Origin: Ureibacillus acetophenoni
GTDB taxonomy: Bacteria > Bacillota > Bacilli > Bacillales_A > Planococcaceae
Reading direction: 5' to 3'
NCBI RefSeq assembly: GCF_900220965.1
Contig: NZ_OBQC01000011.1
Coordinates: 62,001 to 126,000 of the forward strand
Length of the DNA stretch: 64,000 nucleotides
Numbering within the stretch: position 1 is the stretch's first letter; each line of letters begins with the position of its first letter. The notes under the pieces are model-generated. The model saw only the letters and a program-made list of their open reading frames with translations. It did not search any database and was not told the origin of the DNA. Positions 33,496 to 41,950 of this stretch are shown here, in pieces. A program made the position numbers and the translations under genes.

Positions 33496-34785
33496 GTGAG
33501 CGATATGAAAGAGATAGAAGTTTTAGTAGAGCGCGGTATTCTCGTTGGTGTAAATATTCAAAACGATTCAAATTTTGACTATTCAATGATAGAACTAGGT
33601 GAATTAGCTAAAGCACTTGAAGTTGAAATTGTTGGGACAATTACACAAAATTTAGAACGTGTAACACCTTCTCATTATGTAGGAACAGGGAAAATTGAAG
33701 AAATTAAACGTTTTTATGATGAATCTGGTGCTAACCTTGTAATTTTTAATGATGAACTGTCACCATCACAAATCCGTAACTTAGAAAGAGAATTAGATTG
33801 TAAAGTGATTGACCGTACAATGTTGATTTTAGATATATTTGAACGACGCGCAAAAACTCGTGAAGCAAAGATGCAAGTTGAATTAGCGCAACTTCAATAT
33901 ATGTTACCGAGATTAGTTGGTCTGCATGCCTCTTTATCAAGACAAGGTGGAGGTACTGGTGGTGGCTTTAGAAACCGTGGTGCCGGGGAAACGAAATTAG
34001 AACTAGACCGTCGAAAAATTGAAGATCAAATTGCGAAACTAAGAAAAGACTTAGAAGTGGTGAAAGATCAACGGGAAACACAAAGAAAACAACGAAGAAA
34101 AAATGAAGTTCCGGTTGTTTCTCTAGTTGGATACACGAACGCAGGAAAATCCACAATTATGAACCAGATATTAAGAAAGCTTGGTCATTTAGAAAATAAA
34201 CAAGTATTTGAAAAAGACATGCTCTTTGCAACGTTAGAAACATCAGTTAGAAGTATCGAATTAGAAGATAAGAAATCGTTTCTACTAACAGATACAGTAG
34301 GATTTGTTAGTAAATTACCACATCACTTAGTAAAAGCTTTCCGATCTACATTAGAAGAAGCGAAGAATTCAGATTTGCTCCTTCATGTTGTGGATGTATC
34401 AAATGAGGAATATAAATTTATGATGGAAGTAACAAATAATACTTTAAAAGATATTGATGTTGTAGATGTTCCGACAGTCTATGTTTATAACAAAGCAGAT
34501 TTAGCAAATCTAACATACCCACTCGTAAGTGGTGAGAATATTTGGATATCAGCAAAAGAGGATAAGGGATTAGACGAGCTTATAGAAATAATTAAACAAA
34601 GAATATTTGCTGATTATGTAAAATGTTCTATGTTAATTCCGTTTGATAGGGGCGAAATTGTGTCTTATCTAAATTCAAATGCAACCGTTCTTTCTACGGA
34701 ATACGAGGAAAATGGAACGCTTTTATCGTTAGAATTAAAAGAATCAGATTATAAGAAATATGAAGAATTTGTAGTAGCAAAGTAG
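33496..34785 (+). CDS. hflX: Ribosome-associated GTPase HflX
   Basis: A 429-residue GTPase that binds the 50S subunit and splits stalled ribosomes. The N-terminal HflX domain includes YVGTGKIEEIK and LSPSQIRNLER; the linker has the glycine-rich SRQGGGTGGGFRNRGAGETKLELDRR (quoted RGAGETKLELDRR); the G domain has GYTNAGKST (G1), DTVGFVSKLP (G3) and NKAD (G4). Start GTG 33496 has GGAGGA 6 nt upstream; the ATG three codons later would be 15 nt away. It lies alone between putP and a lipoprotein gene, and no terminator follows it. Confidence 0.93.
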   Translation: MSDMKEIEVLVERGILVGVNIQNDSNFDYSMIELGELAKALEVEIVGTITQNLERVTPSHYVGTGKIEEIKRFYDESGANLVIFNDELSPSQIRNLERELDCKVIDRTMLILDIFERRAKTREAKMQVELAQLQYMLPRLVGLHASLSRQGGGTGGGFRNRGAGETKLELDRRKIEDQIAKLRKDLEVVKDQRETQRKQRRKNEVPVVSLVGYTNAGKSTIMNQILRKLGHLENKQVFEKDMLFATLETSVRSIELEDKKSFLLTDTVGFVSKLPHHLVKAFRSTLEEAKNSDLLLHVVDVSNEEYKFMMEVTNNTLKDIDVVDVPTVYVYNKADLANLTYPLVSGENIWISAKEDKGLDELIEIIKQRIFADYVKCSMLIPFDRGEIVSYLNSNATVLSTEYEENGTLLSLELKESDYKKYEEFVVAK

Positions 34786-34792
34786 AAAACTA

Positions 34793-34837
34793 TATACTAA
34801 TGACCTATGTAAAAAATTGTATACTATTGACCTATGT
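34793..34837 (+). repeat. Two 18-bp direct repeats upstream of the lipoprotein gene
   Basis: TATACTAATGACCTATGT (34793-34810) and TATACTATTGACCTATGT (34820-34837) differ at one base and are 27 bp apart. A TATAAT (34859-34864) lies 21 bp after the second copy, so the repeats sit at and upstream of the -35 region, fitting a dimeric activator or repressor. Confidence 0.6.
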
Positions 34838-34937
34838 CATAAACCTCATCTTTTACAATATAATGGGCGTGTAGGAAATCTAGTTTCCTAACTTATTACT
34901 TAATCTATAAACGGTTAGCCCTGAAAGGATTGAAAAG

Positions 34938-35840
34938 ATGAGAAAATTAGCATCGCTAATGTTGGTGTGCTTATTTGCTTTGATTTTAACAGCATGTAAC
35001 AGTACAGCTACGCCGGTTGAAAAAGAAGAGGACACATCTAAAGAAACTACAGGCGAGACGAACGATAATACAACTGAAGAAAAAGAAGATGAGGAACAAA
35101 AAGTTTCTGAGTTAACATTAGAAGAAGTTTATCAAAAAGCAATGGATAGACAAAATGAAATTAAAAGCCTTACATCTGAAGTGGCAATGGAACAAGTAAT
35201 GACTATCGAAGGCGAAGAGTTGACTGTAAATAGCGATATGACAATGGATATGACTATGGATCCAATTGCAATGTATGCTAAAGGTAGTTCGACAATGGTA
35301 GACCCTGCTACAGGTCAAGAAATGCCTATGGGATATGAAATGTACATGGTGAAAGATGGATTCTTTATGTATGATGAAATGTCAGCAGCTTGGATGAAAC
35401 TTCCTGCTGATAACTATGAAGAATTAATGGGACAAAGTGCAACTCAAGCAGATGCTTCAGAACAATTGGCAATGCTTCAATCATTCATTAAAGATTTTAA
35501 ATTTGAGCAAAACGATAATCAGTACATCTTAACATTAGATGCTTCTGGCGATAAATTTAATGACTTTGTTTTAGAACAGGCTTTAGGTACTGGAGCAATT
35601 TCTTCAGAAGATCAAGCAGTTCTTGAAAGTATTAAGTTCAATGATATGAATTATGTAATTGTAATTAATAAAGAAACTTTTGATACTGAAGAAATCCAAA
35701 TGGTGATGGAAATGGTTGAAACAACATCAGGTGAATCAGTGCTTATGAATACTTCAATGACATTCTCTAATTTCAATGAAATCGGAGCGATTGAAGTACC
35801 ACAAGAAATTATTGATACAGCAACTGAAATTTCATTTTAA
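34938..35840 (+). CDS. DUF6612 family lipoprotein
   Basis: A 300-residue secreted lipoprotein with lipobox LTAC (Cys20), a low-complexity acidic linker to residue about 55, and a folded domain resembling LolA/LppX-like DUF6612 proteins (LEEVYQKAMDRQNEIKSL, VNSDMTMDMTMDPIAMY, VIVINKETFDTEEIQMVM). Such proteins are held on the outer face of the membrane and may bind lipids or sense the cell wall; none of this is proven. AAAGGATT precedes the ATG. Regulation is probably through the direct repeats at 34793-34837. It is monocistronic. Confidence 0.82.
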   Translation: MRKLASLMLVCLFALILTACNSTATPVEKEEDTSKETTGETNDNTTEEKEDEEQKVSELTLEEVYQKAMDRQNEIKSLTSEVAMEQVMTIEGEELTVNSDMTMDMTMDPIAMYAKGSSTMVDPATGQEMPMGYEMYMVKDGFFMYDEMSAAWMKLPADNYEELMGQSATQADASEQLAMLQSFIKDFKFEQNDNQYILTLDASGDKFNDFVLEQALGTGAISSEDQAVLESIKFNDMNYVIVINKETFDTEEIQMVMEMVETTSGESVLMNTSMTFSNFNEIGAIEVPQEIIDTATEISF

Positions 35841-35859
35841 TAAAACATTAAACAAACAT

Positions 35860-35896
35860 AAAACGACTCCTTTAATTATAAAGGGGTCGTTTTTTA
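35860..35896 (+). terminator. Terminator of the lipoprotein gene
   Basis: A 15-bp stem (35860-35874 with 35879-35893, with G-U) is followed by a T run. Confidence 0.85.
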
Positions 35897-36017
35897 TGAT
35901 GGTAAATAACAAACGAGAATAGATTATTCTTTAATATCCAATCATAATTGTGAAAAGATGCTTCTTTTTTCGCAAAATCAGACGAATGTTATTTTTGTCA
36001 TATATTAATATCAGATT

Positions 36018-36032
36018 TGATTATCATTCTCA
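36018..36032 (+). promoter_or_regulatory. Fur box 1 upstream of yclN
   Basis: TGATTATCATTCTCA is a 7-1-7 Fur box, with 13 of 15 positions as in TGATAATNATTATCA. It lies 8 bp upstream of the -35 element. Confidence 0.75.
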
Positions 36033-36040
36033 TGTACATA

Positions 36041-36069
36041 TTGATTTTTAAATTTTTAGTGCTTATAAT
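36041..36069 (+). promoter_or_regulatory. yclNOP promoter
   Basis: TTGATT (36041-36046) and TATAAT (36064-36069) are separated by 17 bp, between two Fur boxes. Confidence 0.75.
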
Positions 36070-36085
36070 AAGTATAGACTCGAGT

Positions 36086-36100
36086 TGAGAATCATTTTCA
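36086..36100 (+). promoter_or_regulatory. Fur box 2 upstream of yclN
   Basis: TGAGAATCATTTTCA, a 7-1-7 Fur box, lies just downstream of the expected transcription start and would block transcription when iron is plentiful. Confidence 0.75.
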
Positions 36101-36137
36101 ATGAATGCTCGAAAAATAAAGAATTATGGGGATAAAA

Positions 36138-37091
36138 ATGAGACTGTGGATGTTAATTATAGTAGCAATCATCCTTTCAATTGTTTCCCTGTTTATTGGA
36201 GCAATTGATATTAAACCAAGCGACTTGCTTGATTGGGAATCGCAAGAAATGCAGATTTTCCTAATCAGTCGACTACCAAGGCTATTAGCAATTATTCTAG
36301 CCGGTGCAGGGATGAGTATTGCCGGTTTAATCATGCAAAGCTTAAGTCGAAACAAGTTTGTTTCTCCAACAACAGCAGGAACATTGGACGCTGCAAAGTT
36401 AGGGATTCTCATTTCGATGTTATTCTTTACTAATGTTACATACACTCAACAAGTAATTTTTAGCTTTGTATTTGCATTAGTCGGAACTTTGCTGTTTATG
36501 CAGATTTTAGATCGAATTAAATTTAAAGATGTTATTTTTGTTCCATTAATCGGAATTATGTATGGAAATATATTGTCTTCAATAACAACGTTTTTTGCTT
36601 ATGAAGGCGATTTAATCCAAAATATTAACTCATGGTTAATGGGAAGTTTTACATTAATTATTGCAGGACGTTACGAACTGTTGTACATAAGTATTCCTGC
36701 TATTATACTAGCGTACATTTATGCAAATAAATTTACTGTTGCAGGTATGGGTGAGGATTTTGCGAAAAATCTAGGTTTAAGCTATAAATTAGTTTTAAAT
36801 ACCGGACTTATACTTGTCGCGATCATAGCGACGACTGTTGTTTTAACAGTGGGAGTCATTCCATTTTTAGGACTAATTGTACCGAATATTGTTTCTTTAT
36901 ATTTAGGAGATAACTTACGTAAAACAATTCCACACACTGCGGTATTGGGTGTTGTTTTCCTATTAGTCTGTGACATTCTAGGACGTATAGTTGTGTATCC
37001 ATATGAAATTCCAGTGAATGTAACAGTTGCGGTGATTGGCAGTGCAATCTTCTTAATCTTGTTGTTTAGGGGGAGAGCATATGCGAAATAA
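36138..37091 (+). CDS. yclN: Catecholate siderophore ABC importer permease YclN
   Basis: A 317-residue FecCD-type permease with about nine helices. SRLPRLLAIILAGAGMSIAGLIMQ (quoted RLLAIILAGAGMSIAG) near residue 50 is the family motif, and GVIPFLGLIVPNIVSLYLG near residue 245 is the coupling region. In B. subtilis YclNOPQ imports petrobactin and its precursors; order and sequence agree here. ATG 36138 is chosen because GGGGA lies 5 nt upstream; an ATG four codons before overlaps that site. It overlaps yclO by 11 nt. Confidence 0.9.
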   Translation: MRLWMLIIVAIILSIVSLFIGAIDIKPSDLLDWESQEMQIFLISRLPRLLAIILAGAGMSIAGLIMQSLSRNKFVSPTTAGTLDAAKLGILISMLFFTNVTYTQQVIFSFVFALVGTLLFMQILDRIKFKDVIFVPLIGIMYGNILSSITTFFAYEGDLIQNINSWLMGSFTLIIAGRYELLYISIPAIILAYIYANKFTVAGMGEDFAKNLGLSYKLVLNTGLILVAIIATTVVLTVGVIPFLGLIVPNIVSLYLGDNLRKTIPHTAVLGVVFLLVCDILGRIVVYPYEIPVNVTVAVIGSAIFLILLFRGRAYAK

Positions 37092-38037
37092 TACGAAAAA
37101 ATTAATTATTTTAGCAATAATTGCAGTAATTTGTATCCTTTTATACGCATTTTATGATATTAAAGGTGGATTTGATTACGCTTTTCCTAGACGTATGATG
37201 CGAGTAGGAGCCATGGTTGTAACAGGCTTTGCTATTGCTTATTCAACTGTTGTGTTCCAAACAATTACACGTAATCGAATTTTAACTCCGTCTATCATGG
37301 GTATTGATTCGATGTATGAAGTAGTGCAAACTCTAATATTCTTTTTTGCAGGGTCACTTTCGGTCTGGGTAGTAAACCAGTATCTGAACTTTACAGCCTC
37401 AATTATTGCAATGGTAGTATTTGCTCTATTATTGTATCGAATATTGTTTAGAGCTGATAAGTATCCAATCTATCTAATGCTATTAATAGGGATGGTGTTA
37501 GGTACTTTACTTGGAAGTTTAGTTACATTCTTACAAGTTTTAATCGATCCAATTGAATTTTTGAGCCTACAAAATAGATTGTTTGCAAGCTTTACAAACA
37601 TTAAAGTAGAACTATTGTATATTTCTTTTGGTATTTTATTAATTGCATTCATATATGGTTACCGTATTATGAGTCAATTAGATGTAATGTCACTAGGTCG
37701 TGAGAATGCCATTAATTTAGGTATTAATTATGATCGAGTAGTTATGAATATATTAGTTTTATCGTCGGTGCTTATAGCAACGTCGACAGCATTAGTTGGA
37801 CCGATTACATTCTTTGGATTAATCGTAGCCAATCTTTCATATCAGTTTTTAGTTACTTATAAGCACTCCATTCACATATTGGGAGCTGGCTTAATTAGTG
37901 TTATTGCATTAGTTGGTGGACAGTTTGTTGTTGAACATATTTTTGAAATGAAAACAACGTTGAGTGTTATTATTAACTTTATCGGTGGTATTTACTTTAT
38001 TTATTTACTATTGAAGGAAAGTAGGGCAGCAGGATGA
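37081..38037 (+). CDS. yclO: Catecholate siderophore ABC importer permease YclO
   Basis: A 318-residue second FecCD permease that pairs with YclN. It shows FDYAFPRRMMRVGAMVVTGFAIAY near residue 32 (quoted FPRRMMRVGAMVVTG) and LVGPITFFGLIVANLSYQ near residue 240. Start ATG 37081 has AGGGGGA upstream inside yclN. Its stop overlaps the ATPase start as ATGA. Length equals that of B. subtilis YclO. Confidence 0.9.
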   Translation: MRNNTKKLIILAIIAVICILLYAFYDIKGGFDYAFPRRMMRVGAMVVTGFAIAYSTVVFQTITRNRILTPSIMGIDSMYEVVQTLIFFFAGSLSVWVVNQYLNFTASIIAMVVFALLLYRILFRADKYPIYLMLLIGMVLGTLLGSLVTFLQVLIDPIEFLSLQNRLFASFTNIKVELLYISFGILLIAFIYGYRIMSQLDVMSLGRENAINLGINYDRVVMNILVLSSVLIATSTALVGPITFFGLIVANLSYQFLVTYKHSIHILGAGLISVIALVGGQFVVEHIFEMKTTLSVIINFIGGIYFIYLLLKESRAAG

Positions 38038-38798
38038 TTGAAATCAAAGAACTAACAAAACGTTTTGGTAACAAGCCTGTTGTAAATAATGTTTCTGTAA
38101 ATATACAACCAAGAGCCATTACATCCTTTATTGGACCAAATGGTGCTGGTAAATCAACACTATTATCGATGGTGAGTCGTTTATTAGATGCAGATACAGG
38201 TGAAGTATTGCTTGATGAGAGTAACGTGAAAAAGTGGAAGTCAGATCAGTTTGCAAAACGAGTTTCTATATTAAAACAGTCAAACTACTTAAACGTACGT
38301 TTAACTGTGCGTGAACTTATTTCCTTTGGCCGTTACCCTTATTCTAAAGGTAGATTGACAGACGAAGACGAGCAATTTGTTGATCAAGCGATTGATTATA
38401 TGAACTTAGGCGATATGCAAGATAAGTTTTTAGATGAGTTATCTGGTGGGCAAAAACAACGTGCATTTATTGCAATGGTTATTGCTCAAGATACAGACTA
38501 CATACTTCTTGATGAACCGTTAAATAACTTAGATATGAAGCATTCTGTTCAAATTATGAAAATCCTTCGCAAACTTGTGGATGAACTAGGAAAAACGGTT
38601 GTAATCGTCCTACATGATATTAACTTTGCATCGGTTTATTCAGATTACATTGTCGCTCTTAAGAACGGTAGCGTCGTGAAAAGTGGGCCTACAAATGACA
38701 TTATCAATCCAGAAGCGCTAAGAGAAATCTACGATATGAATATACCGGTACAGGAACAAAACGGTTGTCGTATCTGTGTTTATTTTAATTCTCATTAA
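38034..38798 (+). CDS. yclP: Catecholate siderophore ABC importer ATPase YclP
   Basis: A 254-residue FepC-type ATPase. Walker A is GPNGAGKST near residue 37, the signature LSGGQKQRAFIAMVIAQ and Walker B YILLDEPLNNLD. It energises import through YclN/YclO. The start overlaps yclO by 4 nt. A weak hairpin with TTTTTTT around 38813-38867 follows, so yclQ is probably transcribed mostly from its own promoter. Confidence 0.92.
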   Translation: MIEIKELTKRFGNKPVVNNVSVNIQPRAITSFIGPNGAGKSTLLSMVSRLLDADTGEVLLDESNVKKWKSDQFAKRVSILKQSNYLNVRLTVRELISFGRYPYSKGRLTDEDEQFVDQAIDYMNLGDMQDKFLDELSGGQKQRAFIAMVIAQDTDYILLDEPLNNLDMKHSVQIMKILRKLVDELGKTVVIVLHDINFASVYSDYIVALKNGSVVKSGPTNDIINPEALREIYDMNIPVQEQNGCRICVYFNSH

Positions 38799-38812
38799 CT
38801 TTATTATTTAAA

Positions 38813-38867
38813 CTAAATGGTTTAGAGAAGTTTTGTATATTTTGCAATCTTTTCTAAATCGTTTTTT
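38813..38867 (+). terminator. Probable terminator after yclP
   Basis: GGTTTAGAGAAG pairs with CTTTTCTAAATC through G-U pairs across a long loop and is followed by a T7 run. Confidence 0.5.
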
Positions 38868-38971
38868 TATGGAAACAGGTTGTGAAATTACTATCATTTA
38901 GTTCAATAAAAGCTAAAGTTTAATACGAATGTATTTATTTAATTTGGTCAAAATAAAATTGAAAAAAAGTA

Positions 38972-38999
38972 TTGACGTTTTATCTGTAACTGATATAAT
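38972..38999 (+). promoter_or_regulatory. yclQ promoter
   Basis: TTGACG (38972-38977) and an extended -10 TGATATAAT (TATAAT 38994-38999) are separated by 16 bp. Confidence 0.8.
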
Positions 39000-39009
39000 T
39001 TCAATTAGT

Positions 39010-39030
39010 TGATAATGATTCTCATTATCA
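39010..39030 (+). promoter_or_regulatory. Fur box of yclQ
   Basis: GATAATGATTCTCATTATC (39011-39029) matches the 19-bp classical Fur consensus at all but one position. It is flanked by one further T/A pair and covers the expected transcription start. Confidence 0.88.
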
Positions 39031-39075
39031 TGAATTGATTTTCACTTCATTAGGAAGAATAGGAGAGATTTAAAA

Positions 39076-40098
39076 ATGAAAAATTGGAAATTACTTACGC
39101 TAGTTCTAGCTATGATGGTTTTCGTTCTAGCTGCTTGTAATTCTGGAAATGAATCAACTGAAGATTCAAATACAAACTCAAATAATGATCAAGCATCTTC
39201 TGAAACAACTGAAGGATATCCTTTAACTGTTTCCCCAACAATCGCTTCAACTGAAAGTGAAGAAGCTGGTACTGTAGCTTTTGATGATGTAACACTTGAA
39301 AAAATGCCTGAAAAAATTGTTGTGTTTGATTACGGTTTCTTAGACACACTTGATGCTATTGGAGTTGAAGGAATCGTTGGGATTCCAAAAGATTCTGCAT
39401 TGCCAGAGCATCTTTCAAAATATGCTTCAGATGAGTATGCAAACATCGGTACTTTAAAAGCACCATTATTAGAAGATATTGCAGCACTTGAACCAGATGT
39501 AATCTTCATCTCTGGTCGTCAAGCAACATTCTATGATCAATTAAAAGAAATAACTCCAAACGTAATTTTTGTAGGAACAAACCAAGATGACTACTGGGGT
39601 ACATTCTTAGCTTCAACTGAAATTGCTGGAAAAATCTTTGGTAAAGAAGATGAAGTAAAAGAACATGTTGCTAAAATTGATGCAGCTATTGAAGAAGTAA
39701 AAGTATTAGCAGGTGAATTTGATAATACGTTAGTAACAATGTATAACGAAGGAAAGTTATCAGGATTTGCGACAAACTCACGTTTTGGCTATATCTATGA
39801 TATTTATGGATTTGTACCTGTAACAGAAGATATTGAGGCTTCATCACACGGTTCGAACTTTGGATTTGAAGCAATTCTTGAATTTAATCCAGAAGTATTA
39901 TTCGTAATCGACCGTACTGCAGCAACAGGTGGTCAATCTAACATCGCGTCAGATATGGAAAATGATATTATTAAACAAACAACTGCGTATAAAAACAACC
40001 GTATCGTTTACTTAGATGGTCCACTATGGTACTTAAGTGGTGGCGGAGTACAATCTGAACTAGCAAAAGTTCAAGAAATTCTAGATGAATTAAAATAA
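39076..40098 (+). CDS. yclQ: Catecholate siderophore-binding lipoprotein YclQ
   Basis: A 340-residue lipoprotein with lipobox LAAC (Cys21), an acidic low-complexity linker and a class III periplasmic-binding fold (PEKIVVFDYGFLDTLDAIGVEG, PDVIFISGRQATFYDQL, LWYLSGGGVQSE). It would deliver petrobactin or 3,4-dihydroxybenzoate-type ferric catecholates to YclNO. It has its own Fur-controlled promoter, which would allow more binding protein than permease. GGAGA precedes the ATG. It ends in a terminator. Confidence 0.93.
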   Translation: MKNWKLLTLVLAMMVFVLAACNSGNESTEDSNTNSNNDQASSETTEGYPLTVSPTIASTESEEAGTVAFDDVTLEKMPEKIVVFDYGFLDTLDAIGVEGIVGIPKDSALPEHLSKYASDEYANIGTLKAPLLEDIAALEPDVIFISGRQATFYDQLKEITPNVIFVGTNQDDYWGTFLASTEIAGKIFGKEDEVKEHVAKIDAAIEEVKVLAGEFDNTLVTMYNEGKLSGFATNSRFGYIYDIYGFVPVTEDIEASSHGSNFGFEAILEFNPEVLFVIDRTAATGGQSNIASDMENDIIKQTTAYKNNRIVYLDGPLWYLSGGGVQSELAKVQEILDELK

Positions 40099-40112
40099 CG
40101 AAAAACTATTAT

Positions 40113-40145
40113 TAGCTGTCCTAATTATTTAGGGCGGCTATTTTT
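40113..40145 (+). terminator. Terminator of yclQ
   Basis: A 12-bp stem with G-U pairs (40113-40124 with 40129-40140) is followed by TTTTT. Confidence 0.8.
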
Positions 40146-40286
40146 CATTAGATAGGAAGTACTTCTTGAATAGTCTATAAAAGAATGAAAAAACATACTA
40201 TAAATTGACTATTATTTTTCATATTCTAGCAAAAGCATCTTATGATAGTATGGAATAGAATGTAAAATAATGAGGTGGTGTTTTTA

Positions 40287-40904
40287 TTGAAAAGGTGGGC
40301 ATACATATTATCTATTTTTACTTTAATTCTTTTCTTTGTGCTAACTTTTACTTATGAACATCCTACAGTTGTAGGATTTGATGAATCAATAAACGAATTA
40401 ATATATGGAAACAAATTCATTTCCTTTTTCCATCTATTTGGTGAAACGAAGTTTATTGTCACAATTTCAATTGTTTTAATATTATCACTATGGTTTAGAC
40501 AACGAAATTATCGCGGAATGCTTTTAGTGGTTCTTGTCGTTGGAGCAGGTAATGGAATAAATAAACTGCTAAAAAGTATTTTCGAAAGACCAAGACCAGA
40601 ATTGGTAGATCAACTTACATCCTTTAGTTTTCCATCTGGTCATGCAATGATTGGATTGCTCTACATATTTTTAATTGCATACATACTAACCGATCTTTTT
40701 GCAAGTAAAAGAGCGACAATTACTTTATGGAGTATTGCTACTATATTAGCTGTATTAGTAGGGTTATCACGCGTTACAGATAACCATCATTATTTTTCTG
40801 ATGTGGTTGCCGGTTGGAGTATAGGATTCACTTGGTTTATGATTTGCATTTATTGGTACGAAACTAGGAAAAGAAAAATAAATACGTTAAAGAAAAGCGC
40901 CTAA
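40287..40904 (+). CDS. PAP2 family membrane phosphatase
   Basis: A 205-residue, six-helix phosphatase. All three phosphatase motifs are intact: KSIFERPRP (Kx6RP), FPSGHAM (PSGH) and SRVTDNHHYFSD (SRx5H), which face the outside of the membrane. Members remove phosphate from undecaprenyl pyrophosphate or phosphatidylglycerol phosphate; the exact substrate is open. TTG 40287 is the likely start, 8 nt after GAGGTGG; GTG codons at 40275 and 40278 overlap that site. The stop codon lies inside the terminator. Confidence 0.87.
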   Translation: MKRWAYILSIFTLILFFVLTFTYEHPTVVGFDESINELIYGNKFISFFHLFGETKFIVTISIVLILSLWFRQRNYRGMLLVVLVVGAGNGINKLLKSIFERPRPELVDQLTSFSFPSGHAMIGLLYIFLIAYILTDLFASKRATITLWSIATILAVLVGLSRVTDNHHYFSDVVAGWSIGFTWFMICIYWYETRKRKINTLKKSA

Positions 40905-40920
40905 TTAAAAGGTGCTTTTT
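40893..40920 (+). terminator. Terminator of the PAP2 gene
   Basis: AAAAGCGCCT (40893-40902) pairs with AGGTGCTTTT (40910-40919) with one G-U, followed by T. It overlaps the stop codon. Confidence 0.7.
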
Positions 40921-41077
40921 CTTTATGAGTCCAATCATATATGGATTAGTCATTGTTAAACTATAACGTGTATCCGTTTTCACCTTGGGAATAAGAGATA
41001 GCCTAAGCGAAAAATGTTGCACAAAGGAAACAAAAATGTATATAATACATTTATAAATTAAATTGAGGAGAATTAGT

Positions 41078-41896
41078 ATGGATGGAAATGTAATCTTAGC
41101 TTTAGGTTTGACGTTATTTGCTGGATTGGCAACTGGAGTTGGAGCTTTAATAGCATTTTTCACGTCTAGAACAAATAAGAAATTTCTTTCAGTTGCACTA
41201 GGTTTTTCAGCAGGTGTTATGATTTATGTATCTTTAGTCGAGATTTTTGTTAAAGCAAAAGATTCATTAACAATCGCATTAGGAGACTCACTAGGCTATT
41301 GGATGACTATCGTTGGATTTTTTGGTGGGATGTTATTCATAGCATTGATTGACAAATTTATTCCTAAAAGTAAAAATCCTCATGAAGTTAAAACCGTAGA
41401 AGACCTTCACGCAGCAGAAAAAAGTGCTACAACTATAGACCATGACAAACTAATGAAAATGGGTGTTTTTACTGCATTAGCTATAGGGATACACAATTTT
41501 CCAGAGGGTATTGCAACATTTATGGCTACTATTCAAGACCCGAATGTTGGTATTGCTATTGCTATTGCTGTAGCAATTCATAACATTCCTGAAGGGATAG
41601 CAGTAGCCATACCAATCTATTTTGCAACAGGAATACGAAAAAAGGCGTTTAAACTTTCATTTTTATCAGGCTTAGCTGAACCAGTTGGTGCTTTAATAGC
41701 CTATTTAATATTAATGCCGTTTTTAAATGATGTAATGTTTGGTGTTATATTTGCAGCTGTAGCAGGAATTATGGTGTTTATATCATTAGATGAACTATTA
41801 CCAGCAGCAAAAAAATATGACGAGACACATTTATCAATTTATGGTGTAGTAGCAGGTATGGCTGTCATGGCTATTAGTTTAGTTTTGTTAACATAA
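41078..41896 (+). CDS. zupT: ZIP family metal transporter, ZupT type
   Basis: A 272-residue membrane protein with eight helices that imports zinc and other divalent metals. Both metal-site motifs are present: HNFPEGIATF in helix 4 and HNIPEGIAVA in helix 5. The variable loop near residues 105-130 contains histidines (HEVKTVEDLHAAE). ATG 41078 follows GAGGAG by 7 nt. I did not find a clear Zur or MntR box upstream. The gene is closed by a very long hairpin. Confidence 0.9.
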   Translation: MDGNVILALGLTLFAGLATGVGALIAFFTSRTNKKFLSVALGFSAGVMIYVSLVEIFVKAKDSLTIALGDSLGYWMTIVGFFGGMLFIALIDKFIPKSKNPHEVKTVEDLHAAEKSATTIDHDKLMKMGVFTALAIGIHNFPEGIATFMATIQDPNVGIAIAIAVAIHNIPEGIAVAIPIYFATGIRKKAFKLSFLSGLAEPVGALIAYLILMPFLNDVMFGVIFAAVAGIMVFISLDELLPAAKKYDETHLSIYGVVAGMAVMAISLVLLT

Positions 41897-41901
41897 AGCG
41901 A

Positions 41902-41945
41902 AAAGGGTACCTCGTAAGGATTGCAATCCTTACGAGGTACCCTTT
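41902..41945. terminator. Bidirectional terminator: perfect 44-bp palindrome
   Basis: Positions 41902-41945 form a perfect inverted repeat (22 bp per arm, centre TGCA) with AAA and TTT ends, between convergent zupT and thrB. It can fold into a stem of about 20 bp. Confidence 0.85.
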
Positions 41946-41950
41946 AATAA

